Of a DNA stretch of 64,000 nt, positions 47,025 through 58,990 are shown piece after piece. The stretch is from Sarcophilus harrisii (lineage: Eukaryota; Chordata; Mammalia; Dasyuromorphia; Dasyuridae). The notes under the pieces were generated by a model that saw only the letters and a program-made list of their open reading frames with translations, ran no database searches and had not been told where the DNA came from. The stretch's first letter is position 1. Each line of letters starts with the position of its first letter. Both the position numbers and the translations under genes were made by a program. The DNA lies in the NCBI RefSeq assembly GCF_902635505.1, contig NC_045428.1, forward strand, positions 433,915,106-433,979,105. The letters run 5' to 3'.

Positions 47025-47165
47025 TATAATAAAACAAGTATGGAACAGGAGCCAGAAGACTCAGATTTGAATCACAGCTCCACCTCCAACTAGCCACTAT
47101 GGGCCAGTAAGGATCATGTTGATTCTGCTTTCTCATTGACAAAATGGGAACAATCATGCTTACAG
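47025..47165 (+). repeat. MIR-type SINE
   Basis: CAGGAGCCAGAAGACTCAGA, TTTGAATCACAGCTCCACC (B box), TTCTCATTGACAAAATGGG. Confidence 0.62.
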
Positions 47166-47689
47166 GCAGGGGTGTGCTGGTAAATGTTTGCAACAAGCTC
47201 TTGAAAAATAAAAAAATGCACAGCCAATACACTTTTATGTTTAATCTTCATTTTTACTATTTTCTTCAAGACTTTCTTAAGACTCTAAGACAATTAGCAA
47301 AATAATTATTCACCCCTGATTTATAATCTATTTCCAGAATTTAAATGCTAACACTGACAAATTTGACTATTTTGTGACCTAGTTCAGCTATCTAGTCTGA
47401 CTCACCCCTACCTTCCCAACACAGGGATTTTTGTGAGTACAGCAGTTTGTAAAAGTATACAAACACATATATGAAAGCAGGCTATAATTATCACTGAAAC
47501 CTCAGTTCACAGCTGTTTCAGTGCTTGGATAGCCTCCTCCCCTCTCCACAACAGAGGAAATCCCTTCTTGTGGCTGTAATTTAGCTCAATCTCCAGGTGA
47601 TTTTATTTCAACTCAGTTAGGAGGTCTTTACTTTGTAGTTCCCTTGATCACAAATAACCCTCACACACAGGATGTTCACCATCGAGACA

Positions 47690-47880
47690 TCATTTGATCA
47701 CAAGTCTAAAGCTAAAAAAGACCTCAGAGTCCAACTATCCAAGACCCTTCCCTCCTTTTGCAGATGGAGGAAACTGAGATTTACGGGAAGTCAAGTGACT
47801 GTATAAGGTCAAACAGTGCCAAGAGACTGGGTTTAAATCTTGCTTTACTAATCCCAAGACTAGTGCTTTTTTTCATGGCA
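47690..47880 (-). repeat. MIR-like SINE
   Basis: AAAGACCTCAGAGTCCAACTA, GCAGATGGAGGAAACTGAGA, GGGTTTAAATCTTGC: a CORE-type element in reverse. Confidence 0.6.
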
Positions 47881-47984
47881 ATATGGATCATCCAGGAAAG
47901 GGCACTAAGAAGGAATGGCCACACAGCTAATGACAGTGCAGACCTAAAACATCTCCAGAGAGAAAGAAAGGGGGGAAGGGAAAA

Positions 47985-48280
47985 ATTATACCCACATATA
48001 CACACATATATGTGTACATATAGACACACATACATAGACACACATATATCTATTCATATATATACATATACACACATACCTACACATAATATAAATATAT
48101 ACCCCATCTACATATACATATATACACATACAGGTAACTATATGCATACATATACACATACATGTGTACACAAATATATCATACATGTATAAATATACAT
48201 ACAAAACTGGATGTACATATACACACATGTATATACCTATACATATATATATATATATATATATATTTGTGTATACACAC
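47985..48280. repeat. CA/TA-rich simple repeat tract
   Basis: About 300 bases of ACACATATAC-type units ending in a TA run at 48243-48268. It gives spurious ORFs on both strands. Confidence 0.93.
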
Positions 48281-48677
48281 ACATTTTCAAATCTGGTAGA
48301 GTCTTTACTAATTTAATTTCTGTATTCTTTTCTCAGTTATCCCTATTAACCTCTCTGTCATTACTGATATATCTTCCTAGATATTCTTTCCTCCCTTTGT
48401 TTTCATGGCATTGCTCCCTCTTGATTTTTCCAACCTAGAAAGTCTTTCTCAGTTCCCTTTGATGAATCATTCCCACCCCAATAAAAAGAGCTCTGGTCCT
48501 GGAATGCTCAATGCCAGCAAACATTCAGACCCATTTTCTGGTACTTACTGTGTGACACTACACAAGTCACAATTTCCTGTGGACTCTAATTCCCTCTATC
48601 TATAAAAACAGGATGTTGGATGAGATCTTATCCAGCTTTAGACCCCATGATCCTATGACATACCTTGTCCTGACTCT

Positions 48678-48694
48678 CCCCCCCCCCCCCCCCC
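48678..48694. repeat. Poly(C) tract, 17 bases
   Basis: Seventeen C in a row within the L2 at 48690. Confidence 0.95.
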
Positions 48695-49400
48695 ACTCCA
48701 AGGCTCTGTCAAAGGCTTTCTTTTCTCTTCCTACATTCTTGAGTACTTCATTAGTTCCCATGGATTCCGTTATCACATTTATGCAGATGATTCCCAAATC
48801 TACATATCCCTCCTAATCTCTTTTCTCTTAAACTCTAGTCTCACATCACTAATCAATCACCCATTGGACATTTCAGCCCAAAGATAGTCCCATGAGCATC
48901 TCAAACCTCTGAAACCAAAGTAGAACTCATCTTTTTTTTTTAAATCCTCCTTTTCCCTTTCTTTGAATTTTCCAATTTTTGTCTAGGAAACCAACATCCT
49001 TTCACTAACTCAGGTTTTTCCACAGTTCCTCACTTTGCCTCATCTCATCAATCAGGTTACTTCTGAAATATCTTACACATATATCTCTGCTCCTACAACA
49101 ATCCATCCTGTAAGACCCTTAACCCACACCCCTTTCCTTGACTACTTCAATAGTTTACTAATTGTTCTTCCTGTCTCATTTTTTCTTTTCCATGTTCCAC
49201 ATAGCTTCTTCTTTACCCACATCTTGTTCCTACCCCATCTCAGTTCACATTATCCTCTGTCATCCATTGCTATTACACCATTACGTTAAGACTTCTGGAA
49301 TCCATATTATTGTTAACAGATTCTTTATCTTAGGGTCACTTCCCTTAAGGAAATTCTGGCTTTCTCCAGGTACTATTCCTAAAGTTCAGGTCTGATCAGG
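48690..49400 (+). mobile_element. L2 LINE, ORF2 RT C-terminal region
   Basis: TTAGTTCCCATGGATTCCGT, TGCAGATGATTCCCAAATCT, ACATATCCCTCCTAATCTC and CAAAGTAGAACTCATC are the L2 ORF2 region around 'YADDSQIY ... KTELI'. The next 400 bases match the following ORF2 blocks weakly. Confidence 0.72.
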
Positions 49401-49744
49401 TTATTATTTTGAACTTTGTGACATTAAGAATAACTTCATAACACTTTTGAAAAAAGTAAAAGTTATATATAAACTCCAGGTGAGTCCTAAATTAAGACCA
49501 GGGTACTTTCCACAAGACTTCATTTTCATGAAAGTTAAATGCTTCATTGACCTTTCTTCATCCTAGAAATCATCTCCAAATACCTGAAATTGTGAAGTTA
49601 CAATTCAGCAACCTTCTGTCCCCCCTTTTCCATTTTTCTGGCCTGGACTCATGCACACAGCCTATATATACCACTCCTCCCTCTCAGTCTGCCTAAACTA
49701 AGAAGGCCAATGCAAAATATGCAAAATTCTATATAATCTTTCTC

Positions 49745-49850
49745 ATTTCAAATTTATTCCTTAACTATTTATGGAGAGCCTACTACATGTTAAACATTGC
49801 TAGACATCAAAGAAGATATTATAAATAATGTGGAAGTGGGGTGAGCATTA
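49745..49850 (-). mobile_element. L2 3' end fragment
   Basis: GAGAGCCTACTACATGTTAA and ACATTGCTAGACATCAAAG: a diverged antisense L2 end. Confidence 0.5.
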
Positions 49851-50143
49851 TCTAATACACAAAATTATAAGGTTAACAAATGCATAAAATTACAAGTTAC
49901 TTAAGGAGAGAGAGAATAAAGACTATACCACATCCAAGTAAATGCACATCTCAAACATATTAATACTGGTTATCTCTAGAATTTTGGTGATTTGCATTTG
50001 CCTTTGGTCCAATGAGATGATCCTTGAAGCTTTAAGTCTTGGCATTTGAAGTTTCTTTGAGACATATGTATTTGTATATTTTCATACTTGTCATTACTAG
50101 GCAATGAAATTCTACTTTTTATATGTATGTACATCACTCTTAC

Positions 50144-50309
50144 CTTGCTAGGATGGGGTTTATTGGTTCTAGTTCCAGAAGAAGTTGCAGTCCTTATCAT
50201 GTCGTCTTTGGAGGATGGCTTCCAATTAAACTGTTCAGTGTATAATGTTCTAGCGTGGATAGGATCATTGAGCTTGTATGAATATCCTAACCCCTTGAAA
50301 TCAGTATGA
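50144..50309 (-). CDS. TEX26: TEX26 exon, YSYKLNDP region
   Basis: This 166-nt exon has a pyrimidine-rich acceptor (GTTTTTACAG) and a GTAAGA donor. After the shared Arg codon it reads HTDFKGLGYSYKLNDPIHAR, then TLYTEQFNWKPSSKDDMIRT, then a Ser/Thr-rich end closing on PHPSK in phase 0. An ATG a few bases inside the intron makes the frame look like a separate ORF, but acceptor and phase show it is internal. Codon use is ordinary and there is no disruption. Confidence 0.82.
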
Positions 50310-50911
50310 CTGTAAAAACACATTAGAAATTATGAAAAGGAATCTGAAACCATATGTTACCACAAAGCATGCCAAATGCTTCTACCAGAAATATTTCTGG
50401 CAGGAATACTCTTAGAAACTTCTAACTGTTAAAGGTAGGCTCAACCAAGTAGAAAAGGTCAAATATAGTTAACTCTGTAGGGTTCCTTCAGGATAAGCAA
50501 TCCAATGGCATTGCTCTTTGCAAAAGTATATCAGAGTTGGAGGAAAAACTTGGGGGGCAGGAGGGACCCTATTCTAATCAACTTGTTATCATATATACAT
50601 TTTTAAAACTGAACAATAAATGGTTGAGAAAATTCAGGTTGTATCTAAAGGAAAGGGAAACTGTTTCCTCATCTTTAAAAATGGAAACAATATTTGGAAT
50701 AACTTACTTCACACAACTGTTCCTAGTACAAATGAGAAAATATATGAGAAATCACTTTGAGATTATAGACAACTATGTAAACATACTAATTATCTTATAT
50801 GTGGTCAAATCACAGACTGGAGCAATCTTCTACAGGACCTTTAAGAAGATCCATTTAACCTTTCTTGATGTCTTCTTATGAATTATATTTAGATTAAATA
50901 CTTGGGTAATT

Positions 50912-50944
<33 letters not shown>

Positions 50945-51034
50945 AATTCTCCTGGCAACCCCTTTAGAAAAGCTCTAATGAGTTATATGCATTTTCTCCC
51001 ATGTTTTGCATTTTTATTACATTACATGGTTTCC
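50310..51034. other. TEX26 intron, unassigned
   Basis: Holds a short (GTTTT)n run at 50924-50945. The 114-codon plus-strand frame at 50537-50881 has no family or splice support. Confidence 0.5.
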
Positions 51035-51195
51035 AGGATCATAGGATTCTAATTTTTTAGCAGGACAAATCCTTAGTGACTGCCTAAATCCAACCCTTTT
51101 TATTTTTAAGATGAGAAAACACTTCCAGAGAGGGAAATTAACCAGTCTAAAGTCAAATAAATATCCAAGTGCTCTGATTCCAAATACAAAACCTT
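51035..51195 (-). repeat. MIR-like SINE
   Basis: GGATCATAGGATTCTAATTT, AAATCCTTAGTGACTGCC, AAGATGAGAAAACACTTCCAG: the same type as at 47690 and 62125. Confidence 0.55.
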
Positions 51196-51441
51196 TTTAG
51201 GATATCTGAAGTTATATTGTGGCCATTACACTATTGCTTGTCACTTCTTCCCAAAATATGCAAATCCTGAAGGATAGGAGATATGTGGATAACTCTTCCA
51301 TTTTTCTGGGCTAATGGCATCTAAAATACTTCTGGGAACACAGTAGATATTCAGTAATTTTTAAATTAATAATCATATAAAAATGTTGCTGCTACACAAG
51401 AAAGAACCAATCAGAAGGATTTATATCAAAATATAACTCAC

Positions 51442-51526
51442 CGAACTATATCAGGAATTTCTCCTCGTTTAGGGGTGTATTCATGCATCATTGTCGTTTC
51501 ATAGGAATTCCAATTAGTATCTCCCG
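51442..51526 (-). CDS. TEX26: TEX26 exon, N-terminal region
   Basis: This 85-nt exon begins after a TTTCAG acceptor and ends at a GTGAGT donor. It reads two bases, then GDTNWNSYETTMMHEYTPK and GEIPDIV, then two bases (CG) that join the T of the next exon to make an Arg codon. The acidic, Tyr-rich start and the PDIVR end fit the N-terminal part of TEX26. It needs an upstream exon ending in phase 1. I found no convincing ATG exon between here and the right edge of the window, where the sequence is mainly LINE copies. Confidence 0.8.
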
Positions 51527-51979
51527 CTGAAAGCATAATAGCATTTTTAGATATGATGAATCTGGGTTAGTCTCTGTTTGATTTCTTTTTGAAAGTATTA
51601 ATTCAATAAAGAAAAAGTTCTGGCATAAGAACAATTTTGCTATAAAGGAATCTTTTCTAATGCTAATATGGCCCTTTAACTATTTAATAGTAATAGCCTC
51701 AGTATAGTTAAGAGAAAACAGTAGAAAAGTTTTTCTTTGGTTGTTTGGGAGCTATGCAAATATAGGTAATAAATTAGAGAATCATAATTGGAAAGAATCT
51801 TAGAGGCCATGCACCTCCTATGCATGAATTAAGTCAATTATTTGAATAATACAAGCCATTAAATCCCGTTATTAAGGGAAAAAATGGCATTTAGACTTGG
51901 ATCATCCAAATTATCTATGCTCATTGAAAGAAATTCCTTTATAAGAATTTGGCCAATTGTTTGACTTTCTAAGTTCTTT
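51527..51979. other. Unassigned flank upstream of the first TEX26 exon found
   Basis: No upstream coding exon or repeat could be supported. 51780-51820 has a weak MIR-like piece. Confidence 0.45.
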
Positions 51980-52300
51980 TGCCTGGATAGACAACTACAG
52001 AATTGCAGAATCACAAAGTTCAAAGGAACCACAGAGGCCATCTATAGTCCAGTTCATAGCTAAGCAAGTACCTCACTTCCCCCTGCCCCCCTTATCTGGT
52101 CCTGGGCCAGTCATCATTTTGCCTTTCTATTTAAAAAACTCTCCTCCCAAGGCAACCCAAATCACTTTTGGATAGGCAGCTATTAAGAACTATTTCCATT
52201 ATCAGACTCAGATCTACTTTATGATAACATCTACCCTTTGTTCCTAGTCTTGCCTTCTGCAACACAAGCAGGTCAAATATGAATATTGCTTTGCCGACAT
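51980..52300 (-). mobile_element. CR1/L3 LINE 3' end
   Basis: CAGAATCACAAAGTTCAAAGG, CACAGAGGCCATCTATAGTC, CCTCCCAAGGCAACCC, GTTCCTAGTCTTGCCTTCTG follow the antisense CR1/L3 3' end. Confidence 0.68.
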
Positions 52301-52389
52301 AACACAAATTTTGTCTCGTTGTCAACATCACCTTTAATAAAATTGTTTCTAGAATTTGTTCTATTAACCTGCCCATTTTTTAAAGTTTC

Positions 52390-54895
52390 TAATTATATTT
52401 AAATCTTTCCTTCAAAGTAATCTTTATTGAATATATTTGTAATTGCATTTTGGTCAGTAGAAGATTTAAGATATCCACTTTTCTGTGTTTGTGATGTTTG
52501 GGGCCCTAATACATTGTCAATTTTTGTGACTGTGTAATATAGATATGTTCTTTACCATCCTTAACATCAAGGTCTAGTATATCTAACAAACTAATTGGGG
52601 CATCTGATTCAAGTTTGGCTTGTTTCCATAGTGACCCAAAATAGTGAAATTTTCCATTTCAGATGTCAAATTACTGTCATGTGAAGCAAAGCCAAACTTT
52701 TCTAAAATTCTATGGAGGTTCCTTATTTATTTTTGTTTCAATTTATCTGGGTCTGAGAATGTTATATTGACTTTCCATACTGCTATAGTTTTCCTATAAC
52801 TTGCCTAATTTTTCTTTTAAGAATTTAGATGCTATCCTGTTTGGTGTATATGTATATGTTTAGCATTCCATTGATTATGGAATTTTTTTTAGCAAAATTG
52901 TTTCCTTTTCTATATATTTTGATCAATTCTATTTTTTTATTTGTCTGAGATCATTTGCCTCTGCCTTTTTAACTTCAACCACAGTATAATAGATTCAGTT
53001 CCAGCCTTTTGTTTTAACTATTTAAGTATAAATAGCATATTATTGGATTCTGATTACTTATCCATTCTGTTATTCTCTTTCATTTTATGGATGAGATATT
53101 CATCACATTCACAATCACAGTTATGATTGCTGTGTGTTTCACTCTATCCTCTTCTCTTACACTTAACCCTCTTTTCTCCCTTTAAGAATCTGTTTTTTAT
53201 TAATGTCTCCCTTAATTTACCTTCTCTCCCATAACCTCCTTTTTTTTTTTTCTATTTGCCTATTAGTTAAGATGTAGTTCTATAACTAACTGTCTATGCA
53301 TATGTGTATTCTTCACTTCTTCAGTTCAGATGAGCTCTTTTCTTCCTTTCTGCCTGTTGGGCAAGATACTCCTTTTAATCAATTCAGATGAGAGTGAGGT
53401 TCAAGTATCATGCAGTCTTCCTAGGATTTCCTCCCATTATACAAATTCTTTTTTATGAAAACTCATATTTATGTGATATAATTTTCCCCTTTTTCCTCCC
53501 CACCTTCTATCTTTCTCTACTTCTCTCTCCATTCCATTTTTCTTTTGACATCATCCAAATACAATAGAATCATACCCAGGCCTTCTAATTAGGCTCCCTC
53601 TGTGACTTGTGATATTTAAGTCCTGAGAACAGTATGTAGTATATTCCCCATCTAAAAATGTAAAAAACAGTTTTGTACCTAATGATTTCTTGTGCATGTT
53701 TGCCTTTTATGTTTTTCTGAAGTCCTATATTTTGTTAAATTTTCTACTTAGTTCTTCTCATCAGGAATACATGAAAATCCTATATTTCACATTAAAAAGT
53801 CATTTTTCCTCCATAGGAATATACATATTCCAAGCTCTCTGCTTCTTTATTTTTGTGGATGCTAAATTTTGTATGATCCTGATTGTGTTTTTCAATATTT
53901 GAATTCTTTCCTTCTAGCTGTTTGCAGTACTTCTCCCTTCTCCTGAAAGCTTGTGCTATAAACATTCCTGGGGAATTTTCATTTTGAGGTTTATTTTCAG
54001 GAAGTATTCTGTGCATTCATTCCACTTTTACTTTATCCTCTGTTTCTAAGAAATCTGATCACTTTTCCTTTATTGATCTCTTGAATATCTAGGTTCTTTT
54101 TTTTTGTTCAAGGCTTTTAGTTAATCCAATGAGTCTTAAATGATCTCTCTTTGATATGTTCTTCAGGTCAGTTTTTTTCCTAGGAGATATTTCATATTTT
54201 CTACAATTTTTCAATATTTGCTGTGTTTTCTTGAATTCTCATGGAATGATTAACTTCATTTTTGGATAATCCTAATATTCAAGGAGTTTTCTTCAGTAAG
54301 GTTTTGTTACTTTTTTCAAAGCTATTCTCTTTTCATATCTCTCTTCCATGACTTTTTCCCCTTCCCCCTTCTACTGTTCTTATTTGATCTTTGAAAATAA
54401 TTTTTAGTTCCTTTAACTCTTGCTTTAGGCTCTTCTAGAAATTCTGGTTAGATTTGTGTCCCAGCTGAATTTTTCTTCGAAGTTTTCTTTATAAAATATT
54501 TTCAAGTCATTCTCTTATTTGTCTATATCTTGAACTTCTATTCCATAATAAGGTCTTTATGATTGGATTCTTTCTTTTTGTTTACTCATTCTTTTAGCCT
54601 ACTTCTTGACTATGGGATTTATGTTAAGGCTGGTCTATACAACACCTCTTGGCAGGGGGTCGGGGAGATGTAGCCACTAGAAGTTTCTGCCCAGTCTTCC
54701 TTCCCAAGGTCCTCAAAAATCTCTTTCCAGTTCCCTAAGCAGCTAGAAAATGGGTTAGAAAAATGACACTGTGGATGTGTTTGACTTTTCCAATAAAAAT
54801 TCAATCTGGTGCACTCTAAATTTTTGTCAAGGAGATATGCAAAGAGATTTAGATTCTCATGTTTTCTTTCATTCAGCCATCTTGGTTCTACCTAG
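52390..54895 (-). mobile_element. L1 LINE, 5' half: 5' UTR, ORF1, endonuclease
   Basis: Minus-strand L1 beginning near 54895 with AACCAAGATGGCTGAATG, including a CAAGATGGC (YY1-type) motif at 54876-54884 in sense orientation. Next comes an ORF1-like region with KRDHLRLIGL, like the 'NLRLIGVPE' start of the L1 ORF1 RRM. The lower part matches the ORF2 endonuclease: VEVKKAE near 52970 and VTKIDNVLG near 52520 (compare 'KIDHILG'). The RT and 3' end are absent. Frames are broken many times. Confidence 0.68.
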
Positions 54896-56904
54896 CTACC
54901 AATACAGTTTTGCAATCTGACTGTAATCTAATGAGCTATATTCTTCCTTTCAACACTTAATTTCACCTAGCCCTTTCAAAAACAATCTCTCATTTGAGGG
55001 ATCCTGCTTTATTTTGTTGTTTACAAAGATTTACTGGGGAAAACAGATTTTGAGTCAAGCTTAAAGCAAATAATGGGTTCATTTTGAAAATGAGGGAGTG
55101 GGGATAATGTAGATAGGAGTTACAAGAGTCAAGACCTAGAGATGGGAATGAGTCATAGGCAAGAAGATAAGCCAGGATGAGCCAAGAATAGTGGGCTGCT
55201 TTATGGAGGATCTACAGGACACTGTGTATGAAAATGGATCAGAATGATCAGGCAAGTCTGGGTTGTAATCTATACTGCTGGAACAAATAACCCCATCAAT
55301 GAGATTACAGAATGATCAAAATATAAAAGATTGGAGGAAAAAAATATAGAAAATTGAAGAGGGGAAGAAGATAGAAAAAGTAATTGATGGAAAGACACAA
55401 ATAGTATTTCAGAGTTACTTTTTATAGCAGACAAGTGGGAAGTATTGAAAGTTATTCATAAGGAAAGTAATATGATAAAAAGTTGTTTAAAGGAGGTCAT
55501 TAGAAGAGGATCCCCTAAAACAGAGGATCTGCTTTCATTCTCATTTATAAAGCACTTTAAATTCTTTGCATGCACTATCTCATCCGGGGATGAGAAGCTG
55601 GGGTCATAGCTTCTTCATAAATAGAAAGGAAGAGGTGAATCTTGATTGATTCTCTTATCATTGATAAGAGATTTTGATAAGAATTTGATAATTCTTGATT
55701 GATTTGATAAGAGAATGATGCAGTATGACTGATCTTTAGGGGATGATTGAGAGCCAAGAAAAAATAATATCCAAGAGGGTGTTATTCTTGGTGACATCTG
55801 GTTGTGGGGTGGTAAAAAGAGCCCTTCGGTTTTGAAAGCAAAAATCCACCTGCTCGTGCCCAAGTTTTTTCATTTGTAAAATGGAAACATTAGAATACTA
55901 CAAATCCTAATGTTTCTATTTTACCACTATATTGCAAAGAATAGTGGTGGAAAAAATTCTTATAAGTAACAATTATTTTGTCAATTATCAAAACACTAAA
56001 AAATGACAGTTATTGTGATTAAAAAGATACTAGAGGAAGAGTTATTTGAGGTACAATAGCTACTTGTACAATATACAAATACCAAATAGAAGAGGCCATC
56101 ATGGTGCAATAGAAAAAGCTGTGAAAATTAATTATTGATCCTGTATTTTATAATTGATTTTAATCTGTAATCAGTTCTATCCTGCAATCTTATTCTACAT
56201 TCTATGTAACAAACCTAAGCTTTTTCTTTGTCTCAGAGTATAGAAGCTCATGAGTTGAAAAGTTCAGTCTTCTCTCACAGAAGTCAAAGTTTATTCTCCT
56301 TAACTCTGAACTTGTTTAAAAGTTCCATAATATTCTCGTAAAACACTCTAATTCTAAGGTAACTGTTATCCTAGAATCACTTGCAAATTAATTTTATCAC
56401 AGAAGCTTGCTATTCTTGCTATTCCTCATAATTTCATCTCTTGAGGAATTCCATGAATATTTGTTATCCTTGAAACAGCTGACCTGGTCCTGGCTTAGCT
56501 CTTCATTGCCCAATTAAAGATGGTCTTATTCTCATTTCCAGGAGCACCAGTGAGTCTACTATCCCTGGTCTATTTTCAATAGCCTTGAAATGCAGCTGGC
56601 TTCCATCGATCCATAAAGCATTCCTTTAAGACAGAGGAATGGGTCTTAGTCCCATGAGAGAGTGTGTCTATCGTCTGTGTGTAAACCCCCCTTCACTAAT
56701 CATGATCCTTCACCCTCATGATATTGACAACCCTATAATCAATGTTATGATTTCCTTATTTATTCTGTGCATAGGAGTTGTATCTTAATTTTTTGTCTTC
56801 TGATTAAATTGAGTCAGTCATTAGATATGCTTTATTAGTAAGATTGTACCATGTTAATAAACTATTATAATGCTTGGAGAAAACATGCGTCAGTCTACCT
56901 TTTG
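54896..56904. other. Unassigned, repeat-poor 2 kb
   Basis: No gene is supported. 55080-55500 is purine-rich like antisense L2 but too diverged to call. 55651-55671 is a perfect 10-base inverted repeat with a 1-base centre. 55530-55620 has weak MIR3-like words. Confidence 0.4.
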
Positions 56905-57090
56905 TTGAATTACACTCGTAACATTCTACAGATGAGTTAAAAGATATGAGTGCAAATTCTGCCTCTTGCCACTTATTGCCCCTTGCACAAGTCCTCAGTT
57001 TTTCATTTATGAAATGAGTGTTTTGGAATAGATTTACTCTGATGGTTTCTTCAAGCTCTAAATTAAGAGTTCTTACTTTGGGGTCCATCA
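56905..57090 (+). repeat. MIR-type SINE
   Basis: AGTGCAAATTCTGCCTCTTG, TTTTTCATTTATGAAATGAG and TTCTTCAAGCTCTAAATTAAG follow the MIR-like order. Confidence 0.6.
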
Positions 57091-57116
57091 TTGTAAATAT
57101 AGTTATGTGTATTTAT

Positions 57117-57157
57117 TTACTGTTTGTTATTCACTCATTTTCAATCATGTCAGAATT
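57117..57157 (-). repeat. RTE-tailed SINE, tail end (split)
   Basis: TTTGTTATTCACTCATTTTC and AATCATGTCAGAATTCTT are the first 40 bases of an antisense copy whose remainder starts at 57894. Confidence 0.72.
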
Positions 57158-57893
57158 CTTTTTTTTAATTAAAGTTTTTTATTTTCAAAATACATACATG
57201 AAAATATAATTTTCAATATTCGTTCTTATAAGAACACAAGAACCTTGTGTTCTAAAATTTTCCCTCCCTTCCCCCCAACTCTTCTCTAGATGGCAACATA
57301 TATTAAACATGTATATATTTCCACAATTATCATGCTGCACAAGAAAAATCAGATAAAAAAACCGAGAAAGAAAACAAAATGCAAGCAAACAACAACAAAA
57401 AGAGTGAAAATACTACACATGATCCACACTCAGTCCCCACAGTCCTCTCTGGGTGTAGATGGATCTCTTCATCATAAGACCATTGGAACTGGCCTGAATC
57501 ATTTCATTCTTGAAGCTCATCCATTAGAATTGATCATCGTACAATCTTTCTGTTGCTGTGTACAATGATTCTGGGTTCTGCTCATTTCACTCAACATCAG
57601 TTCATGTAAGTCTCTCCAGGCTTCTCTGAGACATCCTGCTGATCATTTCTTACAGAAGAACAATAATATTCCATAATATTCATATACCATAACTTAATCA
57701 GTTATTCTCCAACTGCATCTAGCCACTACAAAAAGGGCTGCCACAAACATTTTTGCACATTTGGGTCCTTTTCCCTTCTTTAATATTTCTTTGGGATATA
57801 AGCCCAGTAGAAATACTGCTGGGTCAAACTGCTGCACAGTTTGGTAACTTTTTGAGCATAGTTCCAAATTGCTCTCCAGAATGGCTGGACAGA
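57158..57893 (-). mobile_element. L1 3' end inside a SINE
   Basis: Minus-strand L1 from its T-rich 3' end (TTAAAGTTTTTTATTTTCAAAA) through the 3' UTR into ORF2 (LYPKEILKKGKG, MFVAALFVVAR), truncated in the region that encodes PFWRAIWNYAQ. It separates two parts of one SINE. Confidence 0.88.
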
Positions 57894-58093
57894 CCCCATT
57901 TGAGATCTTCTTGGCAAAGATCCTGGAGTAGTCTGCCATTTCCTTCTCCAGCTCATTTTACAGATGAGAAAACTGAGGCAAATGGGATTAAGGGACTTGC
58001 CTAGGGTCACAGAGATAGTGTCTGAGTCCAGAACTGAATTCAAGAAGATGAATTTTCTTGACTTCAGATCTGGCACTCTTTTGGCACAGTTGC
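57894..58093 (-). repeat. RTE-tailed SINE, main part (split)
   Basis: Continues 57117-57157: ACCCCATTTGAGATCTTCTT, GGCAAAGATCCTGGAGTAG, CATTTCCTTCTCCAGCTC, GGACTTGCCTAGGGTCAC, head remnant GATCTGGCACTC. Confidence 0.85.
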
Positions 58094-58171
58094 TCATATA
58101 TAACTTTTTCAATATAATTGCTTTCCTTTGTAATCCCTTTGTGTTTTATTTTATGCATTTTAAAATGCATA

Positions 58172-58898
58172 AAGGAGTAGAGCCAAGATTGGCAGAATAA
58201 AGACAGGAACTCCCCTAAGCTCTTCCAAATTTTCCTCCAAATTAACTTTAAAATGACTCAAAATGAAATCTGGAGTGGCAGAAGCAACACAAAGACAGGG
58301 TGTGAAGCAATTTTCCAGCCCAAGACAACTTAGAAACCTGGTAAGAAAGTTTGTTTCACTGAGGTGAGAGTGAAGGCACAGGCTAGCACAGATTTTGAGG
58401 ATTACTGATTCAAACAGTAGTGTAGAAAATATAAGAAAAAAAATCTTATAAAACAAAATAGGTCAAATGGTTAAAAAAAAAAAAAGGCACAAAAAAATCA
58501 CCAAAGATAAAAGTGAAATATCTCATTGGAAAGATGACCCCTCTTTGGAAAACAGATCAAATTAATTTAAGAATTATTGGACTACCTGAAAACCATAATT
58601 TTTTTTTAAAGTGCCTAGACATCTTATTTCAGGCACTTGTCAAGGGAAAATGTTCCTAAAACCTAGAATCAGAGATCCAAAAATGAAAACTCCCAGGAAC
58701 ATTATAGCCAAATCTCAGAGCTCCCAGGTCAAGAAGAAAATATTGCAAATAGCCAAAAATTAAAATTTCATGGAATCAAAGTCAGGAGTCGCACAAGATT
58801 TAGCAGCTTCTATATTAAAGGATGAAAGGACTTGGAATATGCTAGAATTAAACTTAAGTATCACAAACAAACAAACCTGAATGTAAAATCCTTCATGG

Positions 58899-58929
<31 letters not shown>

Positions 58930-58990
58930 TACTTAATAAAATAGAGGAGTTTTAAACATTCCTAACAAAAAGATCAGAACTAAATAGAAA
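58172..58990 (+). mobile_element. L1-like LINE 5' portion
   Basis: Starts GTAGAGCCAAGATTGGCAGA, a typical LINE 5' motif, then CAGCCCAAGACAACTTAGAA. Further on, an ORF1-like block encodes NLRIIGLPEN in a shifted frame and PRNIIAKSQSS, resembling the ORF1 RNA-binding region. A 27-base poly(A) run at 58900-58926 interrupts it. No RT follows. Confidence 0.5.
58900..58926. repeat. Poly(A) tract, 27 bases
   Basis: Twenty-seven A inside the LINE-like segment. Confidence 0.95.

Noticed and set aside
47758-48282. Tyr/Thr/His/Ile-rich ORFs on both strands
   Set aside because: They come from the CA/TA simple repeat tract.
53690-54016. Host exons in the T-rich region
   Set aside because: The frames belong to the antisense L1 5' half.
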